Position numbers and translations under genes: made by a program. 64,000 bases of DNA from Tetrahymena elliotti 4EA (Eukaryota > Ciliophora > Oligohymenophorea > Hymenostomatida > Tetrahymenidae), in the NCBI GenBank assembly GCA_000231825.2, contig JH720300.1, positions 986,480 to 1,050,479 of the forward strand. The letters run 5' to 3'. Positions 49,089-61,836 of this stretch are shown piece by piece. The first letter of the stretch is position 1; each line of letters begins with the position of its first letter. A model generated the notes under the pieces. It was not told the DNA's origin, did no database searches, and saw only the letters and a list, made by a program, of their open reading frames with translations.

Positions 49089-50976
49089 GCCTAATAAATA
49101 AAAAAATTACTTTATCATTAATATGCTATAACTAAATAATAAATTAATACTTTATACTTCAAAAAATTAATAAATTTAGTGTACTAACTTTAATATCAAT
49201 TTCGTACAAACACTATTATCTTAAAAATTAAATCCTCATTATAAGGCCTAATTAATTTTATATTTTGCTAGAAATATCAAATTATCTTTCTAAATTTTAC
49301 TAAAGTTATTTAAAGAAGTATTTTTTACTTCAAAAATTTTTCATAAAAATAATTGCAAAAATGATATTTTGTATATATCTAAAATCATAAATAAGAATCA
49401 ATATTAAAATATTTAAACATTAAAGTAAAATTAAAAAAAAATAGATTGTGGGATAGATAAATTTTGTAAATTTAGTGATTTGCCTTTATGATTAATTTAA
49501 TAGGCAAACATTCATTCTTAAATGTAGTAAGAAGATATTATTTTCAGTAAGAAAAAAATTGTATTTAATTTCTAATTATTTTTAAATGAAGGAGAATAAT
49601 AGGCAAAAAATGATACTATTTTTTATTCTTTTTTTTGAATTATCATCTTGAATAAAAAAAGATATAAATTTTAGACGAATAAATTATTTACTTTGAGTGG
49701 ATAGATAGAACTTTACAACTTGGCATTTTGTTTGTTATTTGAAATGAAATTCTTTTTAATTTTAAAAAAAGCTTGTTTTTAAAAGAANNNNNNNNNNNNN
49801 NNNNNNNNNNNNNNNNNNNNNNNNNNNNNNNNNNNNNNNNNNNNNNNNNNNNNNNNNNNNNNNNNNNNNNNNNNNNNNNNNNNNNNNNNNNNNNNNNNNN
49901 NNNNNNNNNNNNNNNNNNNNNNNNNNNNNNNNNNNNNNNNNNNNNNNNNNNNNNNNNNNNNNNNNNNNNNNNNNNNNNNNNNNNNNNNNNNNNNNNNNNN
50001 NNNNNNNNNNNNNNNNNNNNNNNNNCTTAATATAGCAAATAAATGAAAATGATGAAGTATCTATTAAAAAAATAATTTTATTTTATTTTAATATTTTATG
50101 TGAATTCAGAAATGTTAGATAACAAAAAGTATTTATAATTCTTTATTCAAAATATAAATTAAAAAATCGACTATAAAAATAAATATTTAAGAAAGGCAAA
50201 TACATTTTTTTAATTTGAAAGAATTATCGCAATTTAATATATTATGAAAAATATATAAATTATAAATTGAGTAAAAATGTTTAGAAAATGATTAATTCTA
50301 TCAAATATTGAAAATTATTATTTTGATTAATTTTTTTTAGTCTAGAAAATAAAATATAAAAATAATCAATTTTGATAAAAAGCTAATAAATATTTTTTAT
50401 TTGTTAAAGTTTATTTAAAATTAGGTATTTCAATAAAAGACATAAACAATATTGAAATAAAATTTTGGTATTAAAAATAATTTGCACCCAAATTTAAAAG
50501 ATGGTTTGAAGTAATATAATTTGGTGTGTAATTAGATGGCTCATTAAATAAATAATTTTTATGTTTTGTTTTTTAAATTATTAGTAATTAAGAAATGTGT
50601 TAAAGATAGATATTAATATTACGTATTATTAGACTAAAAAATAGTGAAAAAAACGATAAATGATTGATTAATTGGTTGACCAGCTCTATCATACAAATTT
50701 ATCAATAAATTATAAATTTACAAATCAAATTCAAACATATATTCTTAAATACATTCCCAACAAAATTTAAAAGTAGGAGATTTTTTTTTAATTTTAATAA
50801 GATTTCTTAAAGTTATCTAACAGAACAACAAATAAATAGTAAGTATATATATGATAATAAATATTTTTATTGACGTAGATATTCAATTTAATTTCTTTTT
50901 TCAAATTTTTTCCCTCTTTTTTACATTTCATAAATTCAAATAAACAAATAGATATCTTTTTATTCTTTTCTACGTC
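49089..50976. other. AT-rich intergenic spacer with assembly gap
   Basis: 3'-to-3' spacer between the E3 ligase gene and the transporter gene. It is very AT-rich on both sides of a run of N. No coding sequence is visible on either flank. Confidence 0.6.
49788..50025. other. Assembly gap (238 N)
   Basis: A continuous run of N marks a scaffold gap of estimated or unknown true size. Confidence 0.99.
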
Positions 50977-52172
50977 TCAATTTCCATTTACAACAAGACA
51001 TACTCCAACAAAGGCAGTTAGAGAGCCAACAACAGCTCTCTATGAAATTACTTCTCCTTAGTATTTACTTAAAGCAAGGGCAAATAATGGTGAAGTTGAC
51101 ATCAAAGTTTAAGCAATTTCAGCTCTTGTATGTTAAAGTGAAAGTTACTAGAACCATAAACAAATAACTTATCCTAAAAGTATACCAATAAGAAGCATTA
51201 TATTTTGTTTTTTAGTTTGTTGAGGAATATATATTTTTTCACGAGATGTAATTAATAGAATAAAAACTGAAAATTAACCAGCTAGTTAGCGGATAAATGA
51301 ACTTGCAATAGGATTGAAAGAGCCAGATGATAGGGCATCTCTAGACAAAACCATACCCAAAGCTTGGCAGAACATAGCTCCAACAGCATAGAGATAACCT
51401 TTCATTTACTAACTGTGAGCCTAATTAGGGTCTTTAGCGGATTCCTAAACAACTTGTGCATTTTCATAGTCAACAAGTTCTATTGAAATTTCAGAATCTC
51501 TTCTTTTTTATTATTCATTTACTACAATAATGATACCAACGACGACGATGAATATTCCTACCCAAGATAACCATCCAATAGAATCACCAAAATAAATGAA
51601 AGAAATAAGTCCAGTGAAAGGAGAGGCTAAAGTTTCCATCAAAAGAGTTTTACGAGGTCCAATATTTTTAATAGCTCCAAAAAACAAAGAATCACCTAAT
51701 CCAATGCCTATTACAAATAATAAAATATAGTCAAATTTAGACAAAAAATAGATAAATAAGACTTGAGATTAATTTGTTAATATAACAAAAGAGAGATTTG
51801 GAATAACTAGAAAAAAACTAATCAATTTAATATGAAAATGTTAATTATTTGATTGTTTAACTTTCCATTTAACTTTATTTAGCTGGCCAATATTTCACTT
51901 CTCAAATACCAGCTTTAAATTTTAAAAATATTTTATATAAAAAAAGATTTACCTACTACACCAGACAGTTAGAGCATAAGCCAGAAATAGAATGGAGTAG
52001 GTGGGAATGATTGCTCCTAAAATGGCAATACTGCGGCAAAAATAAGGATAGCTGCTACTCCTGTCAAAAAGTTGAATAACATAGGAGAGCATGATACCAA
52101 GTTATGTGAGAAAATATAATTTGCTAAAGCCCAAGTAGCAGCAGCACCTATACCTGCAAAAACACCTTCCAT
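50977..52172 (-). CDS. EamA / drug-metabolite superfamily transporter
   Basis: Two exons, 51953-52172 and 50977-51761, total 335 codons (334 residues), with phase 1 preserved across the intron. The start is MEGVFAGIGAAATWALANYI. About ten hydrophobic helices are arranged as two EamA-like halves: the first includes FNFLTGVAAILIFAAVLPF and LFVIGIGLGDSLFFGAIKNI, with the typical LMETLASPFTGLISFIYFGD then WVGIFIVVVGIIIVV. The second has GYLYAVGAMFCQALGMVLSR, SSFIRQLAGQFSVFILLI, LLIGILLGQVICLWFQQLSL and FVGVCLVVNG. A charged loop joins the halves. The fold moves small organic metabolites across membranes; the substrate cannot be read from sequence. It ends ten residues after the last helix begins, typical of the family. 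Confidence 0.88.
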
Positions 52173-53707
52173 TTTTATTATTGAAGAAAAAGATAATTTG
52201 TATTAGATTTTACTTTATTATTTTTTATGAGTTTGAATTTTTTAGCTGAAAATTGTTTTCTGCAAAATATAAAGATTAAGTAAATTTTCCTTCAAAAAAC
52301 AAAATTAGGAAAATATCATTTTGGTTGATCAAAAATTTACAATCAAATATTACGAATCTCGCAACCCTATTTACCAAAACATTATTAATTGTTCTTCTTC
52401 TCCTTACATATTTAGGTATTAGTGTCCAAATAAAATATCAATAAGCTCTTTCTATAATTTTCATTCAAAAATTTAAAAACTCAGTTTTTGATTATTACAT
52501 AGTTTACATATCTTTAACAAAATCAATGCATTTTATGATATCTATTTCTAGCGCTTTATTAAAGTATTTGCTAAGTATTTCTAAACAGTTAAATTTTGTT
52601 TAAAGAGATAAGACACTGATTTTATTTTTTGCTAAAATAAAATTAATTTGTTTTTTGTTTTAAAAATTTCAGAATAATTCAACTTTGTTTAATACTTTTA
52701 TTTTGAAATATAAGAATGGTATTTTAGTTTAAATTCTTTACAAAGAGTTATGAGCTAAGTAAGTTGAAAGATATTGCTTTAAAATTTAAGAGCTTGAACA
52801 TAAAAGCAATATTTTAATAATGAACATATTTTTTTCTATTACAAATGAATTGTAAATACTTAAATAAGATAACTGATGGGATAATTTTTTAAATTTTATA
52901 AAAATTATTTATTAGAAAGATGGAATCGTCATCAGGACAGGCATACTGATTTTGAGAATATTTGAAAAATATTTATTTTTTGAAACCTGATAAAAATTTG
53001 CTTAGGATTGATTTGTATTTGAAAAACTTACTTCTATTTTTAGTTTGAAATTAATATTTCATATTAAACTTTTATCTCTTGAAAAATATTCAAGAAATGT
53101 TAAATATTATGTTCTTATAATACTCAAACAAAGTTAAAAAAGGAATGTTCGCATTATCCATACTATATTTTAATTTTTTAGGATGAATTTAACAATTTTG
53201 GCTTTGAAAGCTAATTCTAAATATTACAAAATTATATTAATTTTAACAAATATTTCTTAAATTTAATAAATTAATCTAAAATATTGTTTCAGTATTTTTA
53301 TTTTTTAGATATTTTTTATGTTATAAGATTAAAATTTTCTATTTCATTTATTAAGTTGTAAGTATTATAATAAATTAGAAGCGCTTTTACTGATATCTTA
53401 CATCAAACATTAATTTATAAATAATGAAGTAATTTAATAAATATTTTACATTATTTTTTAGCTTATTTCAATAAATTTATTTTTTTTGTAATGGGTAGAT
53501 TATATTTAAACAAATATATGATAAAAGAGCAGATATACAGAATAGTGAGATAATTATTAATCTAAGATAAATTCTAAATTATTAAGAGAAACACATATTT
53601 TAGTACATTTTTGAATAATAATAAAATTTAAAATATTTATAATTTTTTACAATGAATGAAAGAGTTATTTAATTTCATTGAATCTTTTCTAACTATTATT
53701 TTATTGG
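52173..53707. other. AT-rich intergenic spacer
   Basis: Spacer upstream of the transporter gene and downstream of exportin-2. A short higher-GC patch near 52918-52955 does not extend into an ORF. Nothing else was recognised. Confidence 0.6.
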
Positions 53708-56700
53708 TCAATTTGCTTGTCCTTAAGTAATTAATTTTGAAAGAGTTTTCTATTTTATTATTTAAAAAATATTGAGATAAATTTTATTTTTTAATTATAA
53801 TTACTTAGTTTTCTAAATTTAATATCTCTGCCATGTTTAGGGAGTTCTTGATAGTAGGATTATTATAGAACTAATTAAATTGCTAGGCGAAGAATTGATC
53901 TAAATTTTAGATTTCGGGAATCAAAGTATTCTATTTTGTTTTAAGATAAATTATAAAGTTAACAATGAATCTATTGAAATAAAAAGCAGTAAATACCTTT
54001 TCTTTTAAGCAAGAGAGTCTTTAGAATCCCGATCCTCCCATAGATTGTAAGTTATCTCTTTGTTCAGTATAACGAGCTGGTCTGAAACGACGAGTACCCA
54101 AATTTTCAATGATAGAGTTTAATAAGACAGAGAAAGCTTGTAATGAAATAGCGTTTGTATTGTTAAAGAGAATATCCATTAAAGCAGTAAAAATGACTTT
54201 CTTTTCATTGAGATCTGATATATTTTTAATTAAGTTGATTTCTTCTAATAAGATGTTAATAATAGAATCTTGCTAGACAGCATTGAAATCTACCAAAATT
54301 TATTAAGTGGTGTATTTTTAAATTAAATAGCTAATGAACACAATAAAGTTCTTCACAAAAACGGGCTTAGATCCTTTGCTTTTTGATGTTACTTGCTTGT
54401 TTTCTTTAGCTAATTCAGTATAAAATGCAAGACAAGTTTGAATGAAGAATTGCATCCATCCACTTTGTCTTAATTCGTCTAATGAGAAATATGTGATAAA
54501 TATTCTTGCAAATTCAAAAAATTGAGAATCTTGCTTAAGCTTCAAAAACTATTTTTTTTGAAAAAATAAAATTAGTAAAAGAAATTTAAGCTTAATATAG
54601 AAATTTGAATGATTAAAGTAATAAAAATATATTTTTTAGGATAAAGAATTACCTATAAGAAGATTTGTTCTAATTAGGTTTTGTAGGTGACAATAAGATT
54701 AGGTATTCTCTGGATGTAAGATTGGATATAAATAACAAAAGCAGGGAATATAGAGACATTATCTTGAGTCCAGTTGGTAGGGTTAATAAGGGATTCGAAT
54801 ATAATTTTAAAGTTATTTTTATCTATGTTGTTAGTGTTTCTGATAATAATTGAGTAAGTTTGTAAAACATAGTTGATCAAATCTGAAATAAATTCTGAAA
54901 TAATCTTATCAAAGTATGGTGAAACAGTTTTTTCAAGCTAGATGTAACCTTAAGAATTTTATGTGGAAGATAAATTCATTAAATTAGAAACACATTCAAA
55001 TAAGATTGAAACTCTTTAGAAATCGTAACCTTCTGAAAGCATCTTAGAGAATTAATCATTAAATAAGCCAACAAATAAATCAAACTTTTCAAGAGATTTT
55101 TCTCTTAACATATTTATGATAAAGAATAAGGTTTTAAGAAGATTTCCATCAATAGCTTCTTAACTTTTACAGCACAAATAAAGATTCATAATAATTTCAT
55201 TAATTTGAGGGTAAACGTTATCCTTGTTGAAGAAATTCTTAACATTGACATAGTTCTTTAAATCACCTTCCTTCAAGTTAAGTAAACCTTCAATTGTGAT
55301 GGCTGCTAATCCAACTAAAGATTCTTATTTAGATCTCAAGAAGAAGGAAACAATTCTAGCTAATTCTAAAATTTCTTCTCTGTTAATTATATTTCTAAAG
55401 TAGTAGAAGAATCTTAAATAGTAACAAACATGTAATGTGTTGTATTATTATTCTACTAACATATTCTAGTTTTGACTTAAGGTAGTAAACATCTATATAT
55501 ATATATATATAAAACAATTTTATTTACTTTTTCATTAATTTATTTTATTAATTTACCTTTCCAAGAGTTGGCTTGATAACATTTTCATAAATGAAAGTAA
55601 TCAATTCAGCTGGAAGACATATTTCAGTAACACCTTCCTTATCTCTGTAGGCAACTGTTGCACCATCAATAATGAGATTGAGCAAAATAACTTCTGTTTC
55701 AATATTAAATTATCCAGTGCTATCAAGAATCTTTTTATATTCTAAAATGTAGTCCTTGATTTATCCAACTAACTAATCACCAAAACCTTTGGCAATGTTC
55801 TTAAGTAAATCTACTGTGACAGACTTACGAGTGTTAATATCAGAAAATTAGAAGAATGATTCAAGGAAACTTGTGGGTTCATCCTTTTTAATGAAATTTT
55901 AAGTTTAAATAAATGCAAAATAAAAATATTTCCAATTTACTTCAAATTGAAGCTTTTCCATCTAACTAACACCTAAGTTAGGAATGATTAGAGATTACAT
56001 AATGTTATGCATATTCTAGTTAAAGAATGATCCTAAATCTTGCCATAAGACTAAATTCTTAAAATACTTAAGAGCATTTATAACAATCTTATCAAACTTA
56101 GAGTCTTAATCTGTTATACTGCACATAGTCCAAATTTCACCTGCAAAGTGTTCAATTAAATCTTAGAATTCTTCTCTATATCTGGTTGCATAAAGCAATA
56201 CTGCTCTAAGACATTCACCCTTAGCCTTGAAGAGAGTGACATCATGACCACCCATGCTAGCTGGATCAACCTAAATATTTTATATATAATACTGCTTAAT
56301 AAATTTCTAATAAATATTATATGTAAATTTATACCTTAATCTAAATTGTATTTGAGAGAAAACGCATCCAGTTATTAAGGTTGTCTTCAAATTTAGGATG
56401 CAAATCTTAATAATTTAAACTATAAAATATTTTCATAATGAACTTCAAAATCTTGACAGTATTTAAAGTATCATGCTATTGTTGTAAGCCTAACAAAACG
56501 GTCTTTTCAATTAAAAAATAAATTATTATTTTTAAATATTTTGAAAATAAAACTTACTTCAGTAAGCTTATATAAATAGTCATGGCAATTGTCACAAACA
56601 ATAATAATTTCTGTAAACAATTCATCTGAACGCATGCTGTAGGAATATCTATCAGTAATCTTATCTAAAATTTTTAAAATTCTAATATTTTGCTCATTAT

Positions 56701-57228
56701 TTTGCAAATTAAAGTCAATATAGCTCATTAATTCTTGAATGAGAGTATTCCAACGATGAGGAAATTCTTTAGCAGCCAAAAAGAGTAATGCTTGCTCTAC
56801 TTATTTGCTAATATTTTTATTTGTATTCACAAAACATTAAATTATAGATTGCTTAACAGATGATACTGTCTCACTATATTATTAAACAAGGTAATCATCT
56901 GCACCCTAATATAATTAATTAAATTAAAAATAGTTAATTCAGCTGCAATCCTAAAAACATCTTAATACGCTATTGCCCTTTTTATAAGAAAAATATAATG
57001 AATGCATACCTTGTATTCTTTGAACCAATGTTAGAATTAAACAGCTGCCAATAAACGAAGCTAATCCATGTTACCCGAGTTTTAAAAGTAATCGAATAAA
57101 AGAATGGGATACTAAGGATTTTCTCTTAGTTCCCTGAGCATTTGCTCTCCCTATTTGTTAGTAGCTCCATTTTATGTTGCTGCTAAAGCATTGTTTAATA
57201 TGGAAATCAAAGCTGTATTTGTGAACAT
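53708..57228 (-). CDS. CSE1: Exportin-2 (CSE1/CAS), importin-alpha re-exporter
   Basis: Multi-exon gene from ATG 57226-57228 (MFTNTALISILNNALAATQN) to TGA 53708-53710. The importin-beta N-terminal motif is present: AEKFL-like GEQMLRELRENPQYPILL followed by LRLLAAVQFQHWFKEYK. CSE1-type sequence follows: EFPHRWNTLIQELMSYID, ITDRYSYSMRSDELFTEI, and a large HEAT-repeat body. Near the C-terminus are LRQSGWMQFFIQTCLAFY, RFRPARYTEQRDNLQSMGG and, after two short introns, QFNQFYNNPTIKNSLNMAEI, ending ITQGQAN. CSE1 binds importin-alpha with RanGTP and returns it to the cytosol. One intron has its 3' end made of a (TA)n run (55493-55511). The two last introns are inferred from GT..AG and frame. Confidence 0.86.
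55493..55511 (+). repeat. (TA)n dinucleotide run at an intron 3' end
   Basis: On the - strand the run ends in tatatatag, directly preceding the exon that continues ATG TTT ACT ACC. It therefore forms the polypyrimidine/acceptor end of an exportin-2 intron. Confidence 0.7.
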
Positions 57229-57937
57229 TTTTTTTAATTGTTTGCTTGCTGCTTTTAATAATTAATTTTGTTAATTAATTTTTTTTTTTGCGTATTTTTC
57301 AAGATAGATATCTTTTTATCTTTTTTATTTTAATTTTATAGATAATTCCATGCATTGCAGCTCTTTTTAAGAATAAACCTCTCTTTTAGCTTGAATTATT
57401 AGCAAAATTTTCTAAATTTTTAATACTATTTAAAATACTAATTATTCCTTTCTCTGATCAAATTGAGCGCCATCTCTGCTAAACGATATTCTGTGTCTAT
57501 CTTAAATATTTTTTTATTCATTTATTTATACATTCAGTCTATAAGAATTAGTTGAAGTCAAAGATACAACAAAAATAAATATACACTAGAAAAATAAATA
57601 AAATGTTTAGAAAACAAGGTGAAATCTTAATTAAAAATTTTTTTTTGGGCAAATAAATAAAATATTTATAGTTTCTTCATAAAATTTTATATCAGAGTAT
57701 GGCTAAATGGGTTTCTCTCTCCCTCTTTTTTATTTGTTGTTGCATCTTAAATTCTCAGATTCATTTTAACAAAAAAAACATTTTTTCTATTAATTAGTAG
57801 TTTATCTTTAAATAATCTTGAGAATTTTCAAATACATAACTTAGCTCATAAATTTGTGAATTAAATTAATCGACTGGCAATTAAATATTTAATTGAAACA
57901 AATTTAATAATTTTTTGTGTTTTATCTAATTTTATAT
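57229..57937. other. Divergent-promoter spacer
   Basis: About 0.7 kb between the divergent exportin-2 and epimerase genes. It is A/T-rich; no specific regulatory motif is recognised. Confidence 0.6.
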
Positions 57938-59558
57938 ATGGGTGAAAAAAAATACATTTTAGTTTTAGGAGGTTCCACTTTTATGGGTTTATAATTGCTT
58001 TAGAATCTCTGTTCTTGTGAAAATGAAGATTATGAAGTTTATTACATTAATCGTGGCAAAAAATATTGGTAATTTGCGATTTTCATATTTTTGTACTTAT
58101 TGATAAAAATTAATGATAATCATCATCAACATAAATTAAATAGGAATAACTAAGTTAAAAATATTAAAAATGCACACCATATATTTGGAAATAGAAAAGA
58201 AAAAGAAGAATATAGAAAACTAATAGAATATGAGAGCAAGAAGTTAGGTATCGATGGAAAAAAGAAATGGACTGCTGTTTTTGATTTTTGTGCCTTCAAA
58301 TATTCAGAAGTTAAAGTAAGTTTTTATCAGCATAAAGTATTATTTGAAATCAAAGTCTATGCAGCCATTTTAATTCAACTAAAATTTAAATAGTCAGCTT
58401 ATGAAGCTTTAAGAGGAAAATGCGAACTTTATCTATTCATTTCTACTGATTCCATATACGATGTCTGTGATAAATCAGTGAGGTAATTAATTAGTTTTAA
58501 GAATAAAAATTGAGTTTGAAATAATTATATTTAGCTAAGTATTTTCTACTTAAATTTTTAATAATATTGAAACATAGAATTTTTCTTTATTCAAAAGAAA
58601 ATTCTAATTCTTAATTTCTTATTTCTACTTTCTAAATAAATAATCAAACATACAAACAAATAAATAAATTTAGGAAGGAAGGATAACCAATCAAAGAAGA
58701 AATGGCATGTAGACCCAAAACATTGAATAAATAAGCAGAATATAAAAAGGATGATGATTATGCACATGTATGTTAATATCATTTAAATATTACAAAAAAA
58801 AAACTATTTTGTTTTTTAAATAACTAGCATAAGTTAAAGTGTGAAGAATATTTATATAACTATGTATAAAGAGAAGAATTTCCTTTTGTCATTTTAAGAT
58901 TACCAGATGTTATTGGCCCATTTGATGATACTGGAAGATTTTGGGCATACATGAAATGGATTAATGAATTCAACAATAATACCTTGTATATGGTATATTA
59001 AATATAAATTATTAATAAGCTTTTGGACATTATAATAAACAAAAGGATGATGAAGGCAACAACTTAAAAATGAGCTTTGTATATAGCTAAGATATAGCAG
59101 ATTTTTGCTTATAGCTTATCAACATACCTAAAGAAAATATCCTCTATAAGAGTTATAATATTTCTTGTGAAGAAACAATAACTTTAAAATAAATGATAGA
59201 ATAAATCGTAAGAGCTTTTTTCAATTATCAAAACATAAACTATTTTTTAATCATAGGCAAAAATAATGGATATAAAGTTGGTTAACATTAAAAACACAGA
59301 TAATGCATCAAAATTCTATCCTTCAGTAGATTGTGGTCCTATTGATATTACCCTTGCTAAATAAGTTTTAGGATGGAATCCAACACCATTAGTAAATACA
59401 TTTTATTTTTAAAATAAAGATTTTATTAAGAATTTTAAATTAAATAGTAAGAAGTTTTGGAAAAAACAGTAGCATTCTTTAAACAAGCTAAAGGCAAATA
59501 TAAAGACGAAGAAAATTATGCAGAAAAGAAGCTATATAAAAAAATCAAAACAGATTGA
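57938..59558 (+). CDS. NAD-dependent epimerase/dehydratase-like protein (extended SDR)
   Basis: ATG 57938, TGA 59556-59558, with about seven introns. The N-terminus MGEKKYILVLGGSTFMGLQL carries the Rossmann glycine motif GGxxFxG. Further exons give KKKWTAVFDFCAFKYSEVK, then CELYLFISTDSIYDVCDKSV, where the Ser and Tyr sit as in the SDR catalytic region. Next come HKLKCEEYLYNY (the lysine of YxxxK is replaced by an H-K-L-K context), FPFVILRLPDVIGPFDDTGR, SFVYSQDIADFCLQLINIP and ITLAKQVLGWNPTPL. This layout matches nucleotide-sugar epimerases/dehydratases and the plant CSP41-like branch. The substrate is unknown. The active-site Tyr of YxxxK is not evident in its usual place, so activity is uncertain. 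Confidence 0.82.
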
Positions 59559-60681
59559 AAGTGGTTCTACTCTATAATTAGATATTTTTGATATTTTACG
59601 TTTGCTTTAATAATTAAGATTGTTCTACTTTGATCTATATTTTTATATTGATTTTGTCCTTATTTTTCAATTTAATCATTATGAGTTATCATCATCATTT
59701 TTCTTAATTTTTGAAAATTGATTTTTACTTAATCACTTAAAAATAATTTTAATATTTCAACCCATCTTTTGGTTTAATATGATTGCTAAAGTATAAATTT
59801 AGATTTATACTATTTATTTTTAAATATCAAAGCTAGTTTATCTCAAATAATTTTAGTTCTACTTTAATAGAATATTTAATAAATTTTAAATTTTGATAAT
59901 ACTTCAAAAAATATTTGTCTATTTTGTTGGATAACAATGAATCATTTTGAGTAATTTTCAATTTATTTGGTTTTTATTAAAATTTACTATTTTTTGATTA
60001 ACTTTGGTTTCTGAATCAAAAAAATATTGAATAATTTTAATAAGATAGTTTGATATTTATTTTTTTTTAGTATGCATAAAAATAATTTGATGGGAAAAAT
60101 AATAATTAGTACTTCTGTAACAAAAAGAATTGAATTTTTATTATAATTTTGAAAATTAATAAATAACATAAGAATTGATAAGAAATAAAGCTAGAAACTA
60201 TTAAAATTTAAGTACGGATAAGTAAGATTAAAGAAGTAAACAATAAATATATTTTTTATAAACAGATATTAGTTTGAATATAAATTAAAAATTTTTAATA
60301 TTATTATTAGTTTATTAATCATAAATTATGGTGGTTTTTTAATTTCTTTTTTTCAAAAGTTTTATTTTATTTTTTCTTTATTTCCTTTAGTTGTTTGTTA
60401 ATTAATCATTTATCATTTCACTTAGTTTGTTGGTTAGTTATTTGATCACATTGAAAATTTATAGGAATTTGATTGAATCATGAAGGAATCATTCATTTGG
60501 CCTTAGAAATAAGAAATTTCCTCAGAAAAATCACAAAATTAAATTAATTATAATTCTTTCGCATTCATTTTTACATATTTCTTGCTCCAAATAAATGACA
60601 AGCAAATCACTTTTAAATTTACTAATTTTCTTTTTTAATATTTCAAAGTAATTTTGCTGAGAAATAATTCATTCATCTTAT
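59559..60681. other. AT-rich convergent spacer
   Basis: About 1.1 kb between convergent genes, A/T-rich, with no recognised feature. Confidence 0.6.
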
Positions 60682-61836
60682 TCAATATAAAGATTTGCAT
60701 ATTCCCAAGAAATATTCATATAAAGATAAAACAGTACTGCATGCTACTACAACTTTAGCAATTCTAGGTCTTGCACCTGCATATAATCCACTGACTCCAT
60801 CAGTTTGAACGATTTATCTCATAATTGATAAAGTTGAGTCTTTAGAATACTTTTCGTAAAGCTATCTTTTGGTTTTGATTACATCTAATGGAAGAGTGAG
60901 TAATGCTGTAACACCACCAGCAACTGAACCAGCAATTATATTTGTTATCAAAAATTTCCATTTACAACTGATATTAGCAGGATTAATTTTATGATACTGT
61001 TGGTGATCTTCTGAATATTTAGAAAAAGCATAAGGATAATTGCACCAAAATCCATGCATTGAATCACGAATATTTTCAGCAAGTACCCAATAAAGGGAGC
61101 TAAATATAACATCTCTCTACAAGGTAACAAAATAAGCAGAAAATACTCTATTTCCAAGCTATAAACCTGTCTTTTTTGTGAAACCTATTTGGGCTTGCTA
61201 TACTGTACGCCAATACTCTAAAGGGAAGGTGAGAGTAGTAGTCAAAGAACGGGAGAAGGTAGATGCTAAAAGAGGTAAATATATCTTGTTATCAGTAATT
61301 CTTTCTCTAATTAATTTAGTGGATGTTTCATAGAAGTAAAAGTAAGTGACTGTGGATGCTGTAGAAGAATACAAAGAGTATCTCAAACCGTTGTAAAAAG
61401 TTTTGATGCCTTCCATTCTCCAAATTTGTGCTATCCCACTCATAAGACTTTTTTTGTCCAAACAAAGACAACTCTTCACGTACGAATACTAAGGAGATTA
61501 TTTAAATGGAGATAATGAGCATTAATTTAGTTATAATTTTGATTATTTTTTTAATTTAGTATTCAAAGATGAACAAGAAATTAAAGGGGTTGTCAGCTTA
61601 TTTGCTGAACTGGTGGATGGTTACTTTAGTTGAACATTTTTATTTTCTTATTATAAATTTGTAAATTTAGTCACATTTAATTGAGGTCTGTTGTGAATAT
61701 GGCAATCTTAGCTTGATCCTTTCTGCTGACGCACTTTGAGAACATCAAGGGGATTAACTATGAGAGCAGATATAAGAGAAGCTAGTGTAGAAGCCGGCAA
61801 AATATACATTGCCTTTCTATCATCTTTCTAAAACAT
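60682..61836 (-). CDS. Mitochondrial carrier of the SLC25A39/40 (Mtm1) type
   Basis: Intronless ORF of 384 residues (ATG 61834-61836, TGA 60682-60684). Three carrier repeats carry the signature motifs NPLDVLKVRQQ, FPLEYWRTVQQ and LPLDVIKTKRQ. Between the first and second helices lies a ~75-residue matrix loop rich in Ser/Asn/Gln. It contains cysteines in SQDCHIH, SCSSLNT, NQCSLSP and SCLCLDK, as in SLC25A39/40, whose loop cysteines are reported to bind iron-sulfur. RDVIFSSLYWVLAENIR matches the family RDVPFSxxYW block. The C-terminus has GLYAGARPRIAKVVVACSTV. Members import glutathione and affect iron and manganese in mitochondria. The frame is continuous through the loop, so the apparent intron there is not needed. 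Nearby TRAP1 is also mitochondrial, but the genes are 25 kb apart. Confidence 0.88.

Noticed and set aside
49773..50030. Apparent open reading frame across the N run
   Set aside because: It consists of unknown bases only and contains no coding information.
61490..61690. Intron within the mitochondrial carrier gene
   Set aside because: The frame remains open and in phase across it, and a long matrix loop is expected at this point in the SLC25A39/40 type.
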